Source of the DNA: JBGPIK01 sp041484845 | Lineage (GTDB): Bacteria > Desulfobacterota > Binatia > UBA9968 | Reading direction: 5' to 3' | Assembly: GCA_041484845.1 (NCBI GenBank) | Contig: JBGPIK010000013.1 | Span: forward strand, 1 to 38,445 | DNA length: 38,445 nt | Shown here: in pieces, positions 16,151 through 24,094 of the stretch | Layout: each line of letters starts with the position of its first letter | Position numbering within the stretch: position 1 is the first letter of the stretch | Notes under the pieces: generated by a model | Told to the model about the DNA's origin: nothing | Database searches by the model: none | The model's input: only the letters and a program-made list of their open reading frames with translations | Made by a program: the position numbers and the translations under genes

Positions 16151-17947
16151 TTGTCAGTGTCCAATAATAAGCGCAGTCTTAGCCCAAAAGTATCTTTAGC
16201 GTTTTTGACGCCGGCGCATTCTAATGAGACCGTGGGTAGCGATCACTCGGAGTTTCAGCCAGACGTAACGATCGATGCCATTAATACTGAGGCTCAAGTA
16301 GGGCAAGCTGTGGCCACGCTGCGGGAGGCGATCCATTACCATGACCACCGCGGCTACGTGCTGGACGACCGCGCCGTCTCCGGCGGTGATTATGACCGAC
16401 GGATGCGGGCGCTTCGGGAATTGGAAGAGCGATATCCAAACATCCAGAGCCCCGACTCCCCGACGCAGAGAACAGGCGGCCGTCCGGCGAAAGCCTCGCG
16501 AATCGTCGAGCGACCCGCGCAGACGTTGATCCCGCGATCGATCTACGAAGAGGCGCAGTTGATCCATTTCGACGATACCTGCCGACAGGAGTTGGGCCGG
16601 AGCAACGTGAACTACGTCGCCGAACCCACATGCGAGGGCCTTGGTGTCGCGCTGATTTACCAAGACGGTCGTCTGGTGCAGGCGTGTACGCTGGACGAAG
16701 GTCGAATCGGCGAGGACATCACAGCCAACTTGAAAACCATCAGGGAGGTGCCGCTCGTCTTGCGCAATCAAACCCAATGGCCGGTTCCAGCACGCCTGGT
16801 CGTGCATGGAAAAGTCTACATCACTAAGTTGGATCTTAAGGCGTTGAACGAACGGGTCGGCCATTTGTCGGCGGGGCAGAAGTTCTTTGCGAATCCTCGA
16901 GACGCGGTGATCGGATCACTGCGGCAACCCGATCCGAAGGTGACGGCGTCGAGCCCCCTCCGCGTATTTATCCACGACGTGATTGGCGCCCAAAAAAACG
17001 ATTTTGATACCCGCTGGGAAGTATTACAGGCGCTCTTGGCGTGGGGATTCAAAATCAACCTGGAGCGGGTGCAGCTCTGCTCGGGCGCAGCGGGCGCCAT
17101 CAACTACTACAAAACCGTTGCCGGCGTACGGGAAACGTTGCCGTACGAGATCAAGGGCGTGGTTTACAAAGTCGATCGATTGTCCGACGGCGAGACGCTC
17201 GGCCTGCACGAAGGTGTTCCACGGTGGGCAATGGAGTATAAATTTCCGACGTCCCACAACACCGCAGGCGTCAAGAGCCATGAGCGCATCAAGCGATTTC
17301 AGAAGCAGGAGATTATTTATCACTGGGTCCAAGGCCTGCCGTTTCTTTTCCTGCTCATGAGCGGCAGCCTTATATTGCTTTCCAAATTCAATCAGCTGGA
17401 TCCGGGAATCGTCAATTCTCTTAGGCTTTTCCACAAAGTCACCGCCACGATGTGGGTCGTTGGACTTGTAATCACGTTCTTCTTCGTCGGTTTCAAGTTT
17501 CACCTTGTAAATCTGCGCCAGATGCTCACCTGGACCAAGGATGATTTGAGATGGATGTACTTGTCAGCGCTGGTCATGTTCGACTCCAAGATCAAAGTCC
17601 CGGATGCCGGCAAGTTCAATCCGGGTCAGAAGATGAATATGCTACTCGTAATCGGATATTTTTTTGGTTTTTTAATGAGCGGCGTTCTGATGTGGTTTCG
17701 CGGCACAATACTCATTAGCTGGTATTTTCACGTCGCTCTTTTCTTCGCCGCCTTGGGCTCGTTGGGCGGCCATCTTTATCTCTCGTTCATCCATCCGTCG
17801 ACCCGCATCGGATTGGGGGGGATTTTCCATGGATGGGTGCCCAGGAGGTACGTCGAACATCACCACGCTCTCACCCTGAAACTCGATCAGGGCATAAAAT
17901 CACCCGACAAATCCGTTCTTATTGCTGAGATAACGAAGGAACACTAA
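16151..17947 (+). CDS. Fusion of a degenerate NAD-DNA-ligase adenylation module with an FdhG/b561-type cytochrome b
   Basis: 598 residues from TTG 16151, set by GGAGGAGGAT 5 nt upstream. Residues about 45-370 align along domain Ia (YVLDDRAVSGGDYDRRMRAL, then SPDSPTQRTGG) and the adenylation domain of LigA (GEDITANLKTIREVPL, ANPRDAVIGSLRQPDPKVTA, LPYEI-GVVYKVD, PRWAMEYKFP). Key residues are lost: the AMP-accepting Lys of KxDG is Thr160 (TCEG), the RGE motif is HGK (Lys221), and the EIDG Asp is Lys335; Lys340 and Lys364 remain. OB-fold, zinc, HhH and BRCT parts are absent. Residues about 380-590 form a four-helix cytochrome b with His391 (YHW), His428, His451, His527, His541 and the FIHPSTRIGLGGIFHGW end of formate dehydrogenase gamma. 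It should pass electrons between quinone and the cytochromes; the ligase-like head would be cytoplasmic and may bind a nucleotide (inference). Confidence 0.88.
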   Translation: MSVSNNKRSLSPKVSLAFLTPAHSNETVGSDHSEFQPDVTIDAINTEAQVGQAVATLREAIHYHDHRGYVLDDRAVSGGDYDRRMRALRELEERYPNIQSPDSPTQRTGGRPAKASRIVERPAQTLIPRSIYEEAQLIHFDDTCRQELGRSNVNYVAEPTCEGLGVALIYQDGRLVQACTLDEGRIGEDITANLKTIREVPLVLRNQTQWPVPARLVVHGKVYITKLDLKALNERVGHLSAGQKFFANPRDAVIGSLRQPDPKVTASSPLRVFIHDVIGAQKNDFDTRWEVLQALLAWGFKINLERVQLCSGAAGAINYYKTVAGVRETLPYEIKGVVYKVDRLSDGETLGLHEGVPRWAMEYKFPTSHNTAGVKSHERIKRFQKQEIIYHWVQGLPFLFLLMSGSLILLSKFNQLDPGIVNSLRLFHKVTATMWVVGLVITFFFVGFKFHLVNLRQMLTWTKDDLRWMYLSALVMFDSKIKVPDAGKFNPGQKMNMLLVIGYFFGFLMSGVLMWFRGTILISWYFHVALFFAALGSLGGHLYLSFIHPSTRIGLGGIFHGWVPRRYVEHHHALTLKLDQGIKSPDKSVLIAEITKEH

Positions 17948-17950
17948 TCT

Positions 17951-19807
17951 ATGACGCGGGGGATATGGATTCTGATATCCACCTTGCTCATGTGCGGTGT
18001 GGGAGCAGAGGGCTATCTCCTGGCTCAACAAATACCCATCCCCAAAAAATTCGACGTCATGATCACGCCGAATAAACTTTCTAAGGCTCACCAAAGAGAC
18101 GAACTTTCGGATAACTGTATAAAATGTCATGATTATACTGGGGATCTCCCGAATGAAAAATGTCTCACCTGCCATAAGACCATCCAACGACGCATGGAGA
18201 ACAAAATTGGCTATCACGGCACCTTTAAAGAGCCGTGCCGGAGTTGTCATAAAGAACATCCGGCTTCTTCACAGTCGATCGTCCCGCTGGAGGAAAAAAA
18301 GTTTGACCATAACCGTGCCGCCTTTAAACTTCAGGGCAAGCACCTTGAACTGAAATGCGACAAGTGCCACACCACAAGACCCTTCGAGCACGATGTTGCT
18401 CACTACACGGAGATCAAATTTTCTCTGTGTTCAGACTGTCATAAGGATCCCCATGAATCGCAAGTGGGCACGAAGTGCGAAGCCTGCCACACCCCCCTGG
18501 GTTGGCAGGGTAAGGAATTGAAGTTCGATCATGACAAAGACTCAAAGTTTACGCTTATAGGAAACCACGCAAAGGTCGAATGCGCCAAGTGCCACAAACC
18601 GCGGCACGGCCAAATCTTGGCGAGCGCTGTTTTTCGGGGGCTCGACAAGATTTGCGCCTCTTGCCACAAAGACCCCCATCAGGGTCAATACAGCAACACC
18701 TGCGCCACATGCCACACGCCCGGCACCTGGCGTGGAAAGGGATTGACCTTTGACCACAATAGAGATGTGAAGTTTCAACTGTCCGGTAGCCACGCAAAGG
18801 TCGAATGTGCCAAGTGCCACAAACCGCGGCAGGGCCAAATCCTGGCAAGCGCTGTTTTTCGGGGGCTCGACAAGAATTGCGCCTCTTGCCACAAAGACCC
18901 CCATCAGGATCAATTCGGCAACACGTGCACCACGTGCCATGCGCCCAGCTCTTGGCAGGGCAAGGCATTGTTATTCGACCACAACAGCGACGTGAAGTTT
19001 CAACTGTCCGGTAGCCACGCCAAGGTCGAATGTGCCAAGTGCCACAAGCCGCGGCCGGCAAGCGCTGTCTTGGCCAACGCCCTTTTCCGTGGGCTTAGGA
19101 CCGACTGCATCGCGTGTCACACCGATCCGCACCGAGGAAAACTGGACAAGACCTGTACGACGTGCCACACGCCCAATTCTTGGCAAGGCAAGGCGTTGTT
19201 ATTTGACCACAATAAGAACTCCAGATTTAAATTGACGGGCGGCCACACAAAGGTCGAGTGCATCAAGTGCCACAAGCCCCCGCCGGATCGCACCGCTCTC
19301 GGATTTGCTGTTTTGCGAGGACTTAAGTTCTCCAATTGCGATTCATGTCACGGAGATCCCCATAAGGGAGATTACGACACAATAATGGGTTCCTTATGTG
19401 TTACCTGCCACAGCCTGGCGGGTTTTCCGAAAAAAGAATTGAAATTTGACCATAATACCGGCGCCCAATTTCCTCTTTTGGGCAGGCACGCGGAGATCAA
19501 GTGTGTTAGTTGCCATAATCAAAAACTGGTTAGAGCGGTGAACACTGACTTACTGAAGCGGTATCAGACTCGGTGCGATTCTTGTCATGAGGACCCGCAC
19601 GCAACGCAACTCGGCTCAGAATGCAAGAAATGTCATGCCCCCAATGGTTGGACCGGCGGCAACCTGCTCTTTAAGCATAATGTGAATGCCAGATTCCGAC
19701 TTGATGATACTCATGAAAATGTGGCTTGTAAGGCCTGTCACAAAAATGGGCACTACAAGCCGATTGAACCCGCCTGCAAAACTTGTCACACAAAATTTTT
19801 CCCGTAA
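17951..19807 (+). CDS. 23-heme c-type cytochrome with tandem ~75-residue trihaem modules
   Basis: 618 residues from ATG 17951 (AAGGA 10 nt upstream). A signal peptide or anchor is at the N-terminus (WILISTLLMCGVGAEGYLLA). I count 23 CxxCH motifs. From residue 206 a 75-81 residue module repeats: HAKVECAKCHKPR, a VFRGLDK segment, CASCHKDPHQGQ, CATCHTP-W-GK, and FDHN-FQLSGSH, giving three hemes per unit. Such proteins can form long heme wires. It starts 3 nt after the fused cytochrome b gene and closes the cluster, so it is the natural periplasmic electron acceptor from that membrane protein. No lipobox seen. No exact family named. Confidence 0.93.
   Translation: MTRGIWILISTLLMCGVGAEGYLLAQQIPIPKKFDVMITPNKLSKAHQRDELSDNCIKCHDYTGDLPNEKCLTCHKTIQRRMENKIGYHGTFKEPCRSCHKEHPASSQSIVPLEEKKFDHNRAAFKLQGKHLELKCDKCHTTRPFEHDVAHYTEIKFSLCSDCHKDPHESQVGTKCEACHTPLGWQGKELKFDHDKDSKFTLIGNHAKVECAKCHKPRHGQILASAVFRGLDKICASCHKDPHQGQYSNTCATCHTPGTWRGKGLTFDHNRDVKFQLSGSHAKVECAKCHKPRQGQILASAVFRGLDKNCASCHKDPHQDQFGNTCTTCHAPSSWQGKALLFDHNSDVKFQLSGSHAKVECAKCHKPRPASAVLANALFRGLRTDCIACHTDPHRGKLDKTCTTCHTPNSWQGKALLFDHNKNSRFKLTGGHTKVECIKCHKPPPDRTALGFAVLRGLKFSNCDSCHGDPHKGDYDTIMGSLCVTCHSLAGFPKKELKFDHNTGAQFPLLGRHAEIKCVSCHNQKLVRAVNTDLLKRYQTRCDSCHEDPHATQLGSECKKCHAPNGWTGGNLLFKHNVNARFRLDDTHENVACKACHKNGHYKPIEPACKTCHTKFFP
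18566..19486 (+). repeat. In-frame tandem repeats in the 23-heme cytochrome gene
   Basis: Unit starts at 18566, 18791, 19016 and 19244 (CACxCxAAGGTCGA), spaced 225, 225 and 228 nt, with a further degenerate unit of 243 nt to 19487. The first three share long nearly identical stretches at DNA level (for example around AGCGCTGTTTTTCGGGGGCT), which indicates recent internal duplication. Confidence 0.9.
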
Positions 19808-19838
19808 ATAACTGACAGGCAATGAAATAGATTCTCGG

Positions 19839-19850
19839 TAATCGCGATTA
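19839..19850. repeat. 12-bp perfect palindrome in a convergent gap
   Basis: TAATCGCGATTA reads the same on both strands. It lies in the 178-bp gap (19808-19985) between the converging cytochrome cluster and the copper genes. It has no loop or T-run, so it is not a classic terminator; no other feature was seen in this gap. Confidence 0.35.
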
Positions 19851-19985
19851 GCTGAAAACGATTGACGCTCAAGCAATGCCACAAATCTGGAGGGAGCATG
19901 TTCAGCGGGGTTTCCAGAATCCATTGTTCCCGTTATTGGGTCCGCCGAAAATTGCAAATGGAATGTGGAATTTGCGCAGTTAATC

Positions 19986-20543
19986 TTATCCCGGGGGAAC
20001 TTTATCGACTAATTTGCCGTTTGTATAGAGCTCATAGCCCTTGAGGTTCAGTTCGTAGCCCGCAGGCGGATGGTCGGACATGTCGAGGACAGCGAGATCG
20101 AGAACAATTAAAGTATCGGCGCGTGAGCTGGTTTCAAAGGAGAGTTTAATTGGGCCGATTTTATTTTTGATGTTTGTGCTCCGCGAATTCTTTTTGAGCG
20201 TAGCTTCGATGGTTTTAATCTTTAGATGAATTCCATCGAAAGATCCTGCCGCGACCGAACCGCGAAAAACAATCACGCTTTGCTTGCCGGTATATTTCGT
20301 CAGATCGAGAGAAGGGATACCTGGTGGGATGCTTTTCCACCCGGTTTGCCAGAACTTAATTCCGGGTTTGGGACTCACCAGGATCGCATCGAAATTGAGA
20401 ATCAGCTTGGAAAAGTCCCCAATCGCCTCGCGGTGATCTTTAATGCGCACTTCGAAAACTCCTTGCTCTTCACCCGCTGAAAGCGTCGGTGCTGCGACCG
20501 ATAGAAACGCCAATGCGAGAATCAGGAGATGCCGGGTTTTCAT
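19986..20543 (-). CDS. Secreted DUF4382-like protein
   Basis: 185 residues. The signal peptide is MKTRHLLILALAFLSVAAPT with cleavage near LSA. ATG 20543 overlaps the SCO1 stop (ATGA). The mature part looks like a single beta-sandwich: VFEVRIKDHREAIGDFSKLI, LDLTKYTGKQSVIVFRGSVA, then AGSFDGIHLKI. This order (repeated strands, a 'DL' segment, then a 'GxYxxIxL'-like segment) resembles DUF4382, a secreted domain of unknown function. It is the last gene of the run Cox11-like-SCO1-DUF4382-like, so a role in copper or cytochrome maturation is possible. The family match is by eye. Confidence 0.7.
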   Translation of the reverse strand: MKTRHLLILALAFLSVAAPTLSAGEEQGVFEVRIKDHREAIGDFSKLILNFDAILVSPKPGIKFWQTGWKSIPPGIPSLDLTKYTGKQSVIVFRGSVAAGSFDGIHLKIKTIEATLKKNSRSTNIKNKIGPIKLSFETSSRADTLIVLDLAVLDMSDHPPAGYELNLKGYELYTNGKLVDKVPPG

Positions 20544-21160
20544 CGCGAGGGTAAGGCATCGAGCGATGCCAAGTCTGTGAGGATTTCTTTTTCCGACCAT
20601 CGGTCGGTGTAATAATCGAAGCGACGTACGCCGCGCCGGTCGACCAGCGTCGTTAACGCGGTGTGTCGAATCTGCCCGGCGCCGGATTTTTCCACTGTCA
20701 CGCCGAATGCCTTCCATACCTTCGCCAGTTGCGGTCGCAAGCCGGTGAGAAAAAGCCAGTGCCGGTAATCCGGCTTGTAACGCGCGGCATACTGTTTCAA
20801 AACCGCGCTGGTATCCGTTTGCGGGTCAGTGGTCACGCTCAGCAGCAGGTAATGGTTGCGCTTGGTTGCTGCTAGCTGCCGCTGGAGGGCGGCGAACTTC
20901 CCCGTGAGCAAAGGGCATACATCTGGGCAAGTGGTAAATATAAAAGTAACCAGTATCAACTTGCCGTGCGCGTCGGCAAATTGAAAAGGTTTGCCGTCCT
21001 GATCGATCAAAGTGAAATTCGGTACGCTTTCTTGGACAGCCTTTCTACCGATCTCTCCCTGTTTCGGTGGAATGGGAAGATGGGCAAACGCCGGAGATCC
21101 GGCCATGCTTATGAGCAGTAAAATCGGCGCGACCCGGCTAACGCCCCAATTTGAACTCAT
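20540..21160 (-). CDS. SCO1/SenC family protein (copy 2)
   Basis: 206 residues with an N-terminal signal or anchor (VAPILLLISMAGSPAFA). The SCO domain shows FTTCPDVCPLL (CxxxC) and the distal copper-ligand His in QIRHTALTTLVD; VTTDPQTDT and YRHWLFLTG are also SCO signatures. AAAGGTGA precedes ATG 21160 and the start overlaps the Cox11-like gene by 23 nt. SCO1 together with a Cox11-like protein would normally mean copper insertion into a haem-copper oxidase, but no oxidase subunits are in the window. Its motif is closer to the third copy (31774) than to the first, which has CTDTC. Confidence 0.93.
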   Translation of the reverse strand: MSSNWGVSRVAPILLLISMAGSPAFAHLPIPPKQGEIGRKAVQESVPNFTLIDQDGKPFQFADAHGKLILVTFIFTTCPDVCPLLTGKFAALQRQLAATKRNHYLLLSVTTDPQTDTSAVLKQYAARYKPDYRHWLFLTGLRPQLAKVWKAFGVTVEKSGAGQIRHTALTTLVDRRGVRRFDYYTDRWSEKEILTDLASLDALPSR

Positions 21161-22028
21161 AGGTCACCTTTAGTTCCTTGACGCCCTCCGGCAGGTCGCC
21201 GCGGAGTAGGTACCTGCTGGTATAAGTTTGCTCTTGATGTGGCGGTATTCGCACCGGGAAGAGCAGCGCGCATTCGACCAGATCCAGATGGTCCGCCAGT
21301 GATTCCGGTTCGACATGATGGGCGATTCGGGCGAACAGATCCTTTGCGGTTCGGTTCTTGACGCGAAAATCGACGGTGAAGAGATCACCAGGGTGGACGA
21401 CCGTTTCACGGATGGTCGGCTGCGCTTCCACGCCAATGCCTTGAGGAACGAGTGTATCAAAGGTGACGCGCACGCCTGCCGCCCAGTCAAGAAAAACCTT
21501 CCAACCTGTCCCTTCTTTGACGAGAACGAACTCTTCGTTCCCCTTGATCATTCTTAGATTGTCACTCTGCTTAAGCGTTTCCAGCGACGCGAGAAGTTTT
21601 TTTTGCTCGTTATGGGGGAGCTTGTTCAGCTGCTCTTCATCCCAGCCGAGAAGCAATGGGGCGACCGCGTTGGCATCGGGCAGCGTTAAATTTAGCTTAA
21701 TGTGCATGCGATCGCCTTCCGCCCGCCGCTCAACGGTCCGCGCCTCGATCCAGTTCGAAAGCTTCTGCGCCACCTCCGCGGTAAAGCCGCTGAATGCGCC
21801 CTGTTCCTTGATGTAGACTTCTTCGGTTTTCAGTTCCCGGTCCTGTGATGAGACTAAGCGATAGGCCTGTTTAAAATCCCGCGCGTAGAGCGCTTTGAGA
21901 TACTTTATGAGGATTTGTTGCTCGTTTACCGGCGCCCGCCGCTCGGCCATGAGGAGAAATACAGATGGAACCGAAAGCACTAATACCGCTAGAGCGGCGA
22001 GAATAATATTTTTTGCGCATGGGCGCAT
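21138..22028 (-). CDS. Membrane-anchored protein with a Cox11/CtaG-like C-terminal domain
   Basis: 296 residues from ATG 22028 (a GTG lies one codon earlier). An N-terminal helix (IILAALAVLVLSVPSVFLLM) anchors the protein. Residues about 30-190 look like an NTF2/DUF4878-type region (ILIKYLKALYARDFKQAYRL, then VKEGTGWKVFLDW). The last 100 residues resemble Cox11: a beta-sandwich with NRTAKDLFARIAHHVEPESL, then VECALLFPVRIPP and KVTYEFKLGR. Cox11 copper proteins have CFCF; here only one Cys (VEC) remains, so copper transfer of the usual type is doubtful. It is upstream of, and overlaps, SCO1. Domain assignment is by eye. Confidence 0.65.
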   Translation of the reverse strand: MRPCAKNIILAALAVLVLSVPSVFLLMAERRAPVNEQQILIKYLKALYARDFKQAYRLVSSQDRELKTEEVYIKEQGAFSGFTAEVAQKLSNWIEARTVERRAEGDRMHIKLNLTLPDANAVAPLLLGWDEEQLNKLPHNEQKKLLASLETLKQSDNLRMIKGNEEFVLVKEGTGWKVFLDWAAGVRVTFDTLVPQGIGVEAQPTIRETVVHPGDLFTVDFRVKNRTAKDLFARIAHHVEPESLADHLDLVECALLFPVRIPPHQEQTYTSRYLLRGDLPEGVKELKVTYEFKLGR

Positions 22029-22343
22029 CACCTGAGTCAGCCTTTCTCCGCGATTTGTTTAGAGCCATCAACGTCCACTTATGGGAATAGTCCGAAGATA
22101 AAAGGTCCGCTGATCGCTGCGAGACCCTACTCGATGAGAGACTTTCATTGGCTGTTATCCTTGTTACTTCCCTCCCGTGGAGGCAACGTAATTCGCAAAC
22201 CACCGCGTGCAATCAACTAACCACAAAAATAAATCCATCGCTAGCCACTGTCAGATATCGAACGAGCACTTTGGAGCCGTGTTGAATAGCCTTGGTCAAT
22301 CGTTATAATCTCCGCCTTTAGTCACGTTAGAAAGGCCGTTTTC
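22029..22343 (-). other. Intergenic region upstream of the Cox11-like/SCO1 operon
   Basis: About 315 bp between same-strand genes, so it likely holds a promoter for the Cox11-like gene. GGAGAAAGG lies about 14 nt before that gene. I saw no convincing operator, RNA gene or conserved ORF here. Confidence 0.5.
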
Positions 22344-22763
22344 TTATTTGACCGTGAAGGCAATTTTGTCGGTTGCATCGAGCTCGGTATTGTGGTCCGC
22401 CGTGACGACTCTGAGCTCGAGTGTGTGTCGCCCAGGCTTGATGCCGTTCAAGGTTCCTTTCTCCGTTTTAAACATACCTACCATTTCACCATCAATATAC
22501 GCGTGAACATGCTCGCCGCGTTTCCCTTTGGTGAGTTTGAACTGTAGCGGCATCTTATCGCCCCTGATGACTTGGTTGGCTTTAGGTGAAATGATCTTTA
22601 TGTTCGCGCCTTCGGCCGGTGCCAGAGTCGCGGTGACGGGCGCGTTCTCGGAATGTTTCATGTCCATGCCCTTCATAGGATGTTGGCTCTCTTGCGCCGC
22701 GATGATCCAGCGCGTAGAAAAAATCCCCATCGTCGCAACAATGGCAAATAGCAATCTTCTCAC
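22344..22763 (-). CDS. Secreted protein homologous to the CopD C-terminal domain
   Basis: 139 residues from GTG 22763, overlapping the copD stop as GTGA. An N-terminal signal (LLFAIVATMGIFSTRWIIAA) is followed by a Met/His stretch (HPMKGMDMKHSE) of the kind that binds copper. The remaining 84 residues are one Ig-like domain (KGKRGEHVHAYIDGEMVGMF, GIKPGRHTLELRVV). This domain matches the C-terminal tail of the adjacent CopD protein at 57 of 84 positions by my count, so one arose from the other by local duplication. Likely a periplasmic copper-binding or delivery protein. Confidence 0.8.
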   Translation of the reverse strand: MRRLLFAIVATMGIFSTRWIIAAQESQHPMKGMDMKHSENAPVTATLAPAEGANIKIISPKANQVIRGDKMPLQFKLTKGKRGEHVHAYIDGEMVGMFKTEKGTLNGIKPGRHTLELRVVTADHNTELDATDKIAFTVK

Positions 22764-24031
22764 GGCTTCTCCTTCTCTATTGATTTCACCGTAAACTGAA
22801 TTCGATCACTGGCATCGAGTTCGGTCTGATGGTCTTCTGCGACTACGCGAAGTTCTAAAACGTGGCGCCCAGGCCTAATGCCGTTCAAGGTTCCGTCGTT
22901 GCTTATAAACATACCCATTAATTCGCCGTCGATGTAGGCGTGGACGTGGTCGCCCCGTTTTCCTTTGGTCAAATGAAAGCTCAGTAGCACGCGATCATTT
23001 GCGAAGACCTGTCCTGGCGTAGGGGACAGAATCTTAACGGCGGCGCCTTCCGCCAGTGCGATGGAGCTTGCACCAGGCGACGCAGGCGAAACGTTAGTAA
23101 GGGCGGCTTGATGTACGGCGTGAACACCCGGCGGAAGCGCCGTAAGAAAACCGGTGACCAAAAATACGAGCAAGGCCAAAAAGCTCTCTGCGCCGATTCT
23201 GATGAGAGCCATGCGCAAGAGAGAGTCGGTCTTGTTTTCCACTTGACTTGCCAACACGAGTCGCGGCCCGGTCGACAAAAAATTCAACGCGCCTAAGCTC
23301 AACATGGCCAGAAACAGCAAGATCTTTAAGGCGAGCACGCGGCCGTAGGCGGTAGCGAAAAGGATCGTCAAATTGCCAACCTGAATCCAGCTCTGGTACA
23401 GGCCGGTGATCAAAAGCATCATTACGCTGACAAATGCGAGTCGGGAGAAGCGGCGGACCGTCTCCGCGGCCCAGGCCAAAGGCAGGGTCAGCACTTTCAT
23501 TCCGTAGTGGAGAGTCCAAACCAGGGCCACGAGACCGCCGCCCCAAAGGCCACCAGCAATGAGGTGAGTTGCGTCAGCCATAACGGCGAAGGACGTATCA
23601 TGTTTAACCGCAATCGCGTGGCTGGCAAAACTTCGACCGGCGATCAGTAGGAGGGTCAGAAAAGACACGATACGGACTGCGGTCACGCCGGCATCATGTC
23701 TCATCAGCCGAAAGAGTACCAGCACCAATGCCACACCATAGATTTCGCGCAAGAGCCAGACCTTGCCACTCTGAGTCATCGTCACATAACGAAGCACAAT
23801 ATCCAGCGACGGGAGGGCGCCAGGGCGAAGCTTCGCGCCCTGGATTAGCAGCGAGATCACCGCCATGCTCAAAAAAAGCAGCAGCATGGACATGGCCCAG
23901 GCCAAAAGGGTTCTTCTTAGCTCCTTCGGTTCGCTTCCAGGTACGAGAAAAGCGGCTGTAACAAGGACGCCGAGCAAGAGAGCTGAGCCAGCGTACCCGA
24001 TCCCTGAGGCGAAAGGTTCTAACTGGAGCAT
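22760..24031 (-). CDS. CopD-family copper transport protein with C-terminal Ig-like domain
   Basis: 423 residues from ATG 24031; a GTG at 24064 would add 11 residues and neither has a strong ribosome binding site. About eight transmembrane helices, with CopD/PcoD hallmarks: SFASHAIAVKHDTSFAVMAD, HLIAGGLWGGGLVALVWTLH and FSRLAFVSVMMLLITGLYQS. After the last helix come about 110 residues outside the membrane: a short linker and the HVHAYIDGELMG Ig-like domain, which is not part of typical CopD. CopD moves copper across the inner membrane with CopC as periplasmic partner. Order here: outer-membrane protein, copC, copD, secreted Ig protein, all minus strand. Confidence 0.88.
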   Translation of the reverse strand: MLQLEPFASGIGYAGSALLLGVLVTAAFLVPGSEPKELRRTLLAWAMSMLLLFLSMAVISLLIQGAKLRPGALPSLDIVLRYVTMTQSGKVWLLREIYGVALVLVLFRLMRHDAGVTAVRIVSFLTLLLIAGRSFASHAIAVKHDTSFAVMADATHLIAGGLWGGGLVALVWTLHYGMKVLTLPLAWAAETVRRFSRLAFVSVMMLLITGLYQSWIQVGNLTILFATAYGRVLALKILLFLAMLSLGALNFLSTGPRLVLASQVENKTDSLLRMALIRIGAESFLALLVFLVTGFLTALPPGVHAVHQAALTNVSPASPGASSIALAEGAAVKILSPTPGQVFANDRVLLSFHLTKGKRGDHVHAYIDGELMGMFISNDGTLNGIRPGRHVLELRVVAEDHQTELDASDRIQFTVKSIEKEKP

Positions 24032-24094
24032 CGTTTTCTCTTTTTTCGCCGTATTGTGGGGCACCCCTGTTCCACGGTAACCCTTGTCGTCACG

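Noticed and set aside
16151..17240. A functional NAD-dependent DNA ligase
   Set aside because: The catalytic Lys, the RGE Glu and the EIDG Asp are all replaced, several NMN-site residues of domain Ia are changed, and OB, zinc, HhH and BRCT domains are absent.
18542..19061. Repetitive antisense frames opposite the 23-heme gene
   Set aside because: Their repeats mirror the heme modules on the coding strand and have no independent support.
18566..19486. CRISPR-like direct repeats
   Set aside because: The repeats are 225-243 nt, in frame and encode heme motifs; there are no short repeats with unique spacers.
19839..19850. Intrinsic terminator between convergent operons
   Set aside because: The palindrome has no loop and no T-run; only kept as a repeat.
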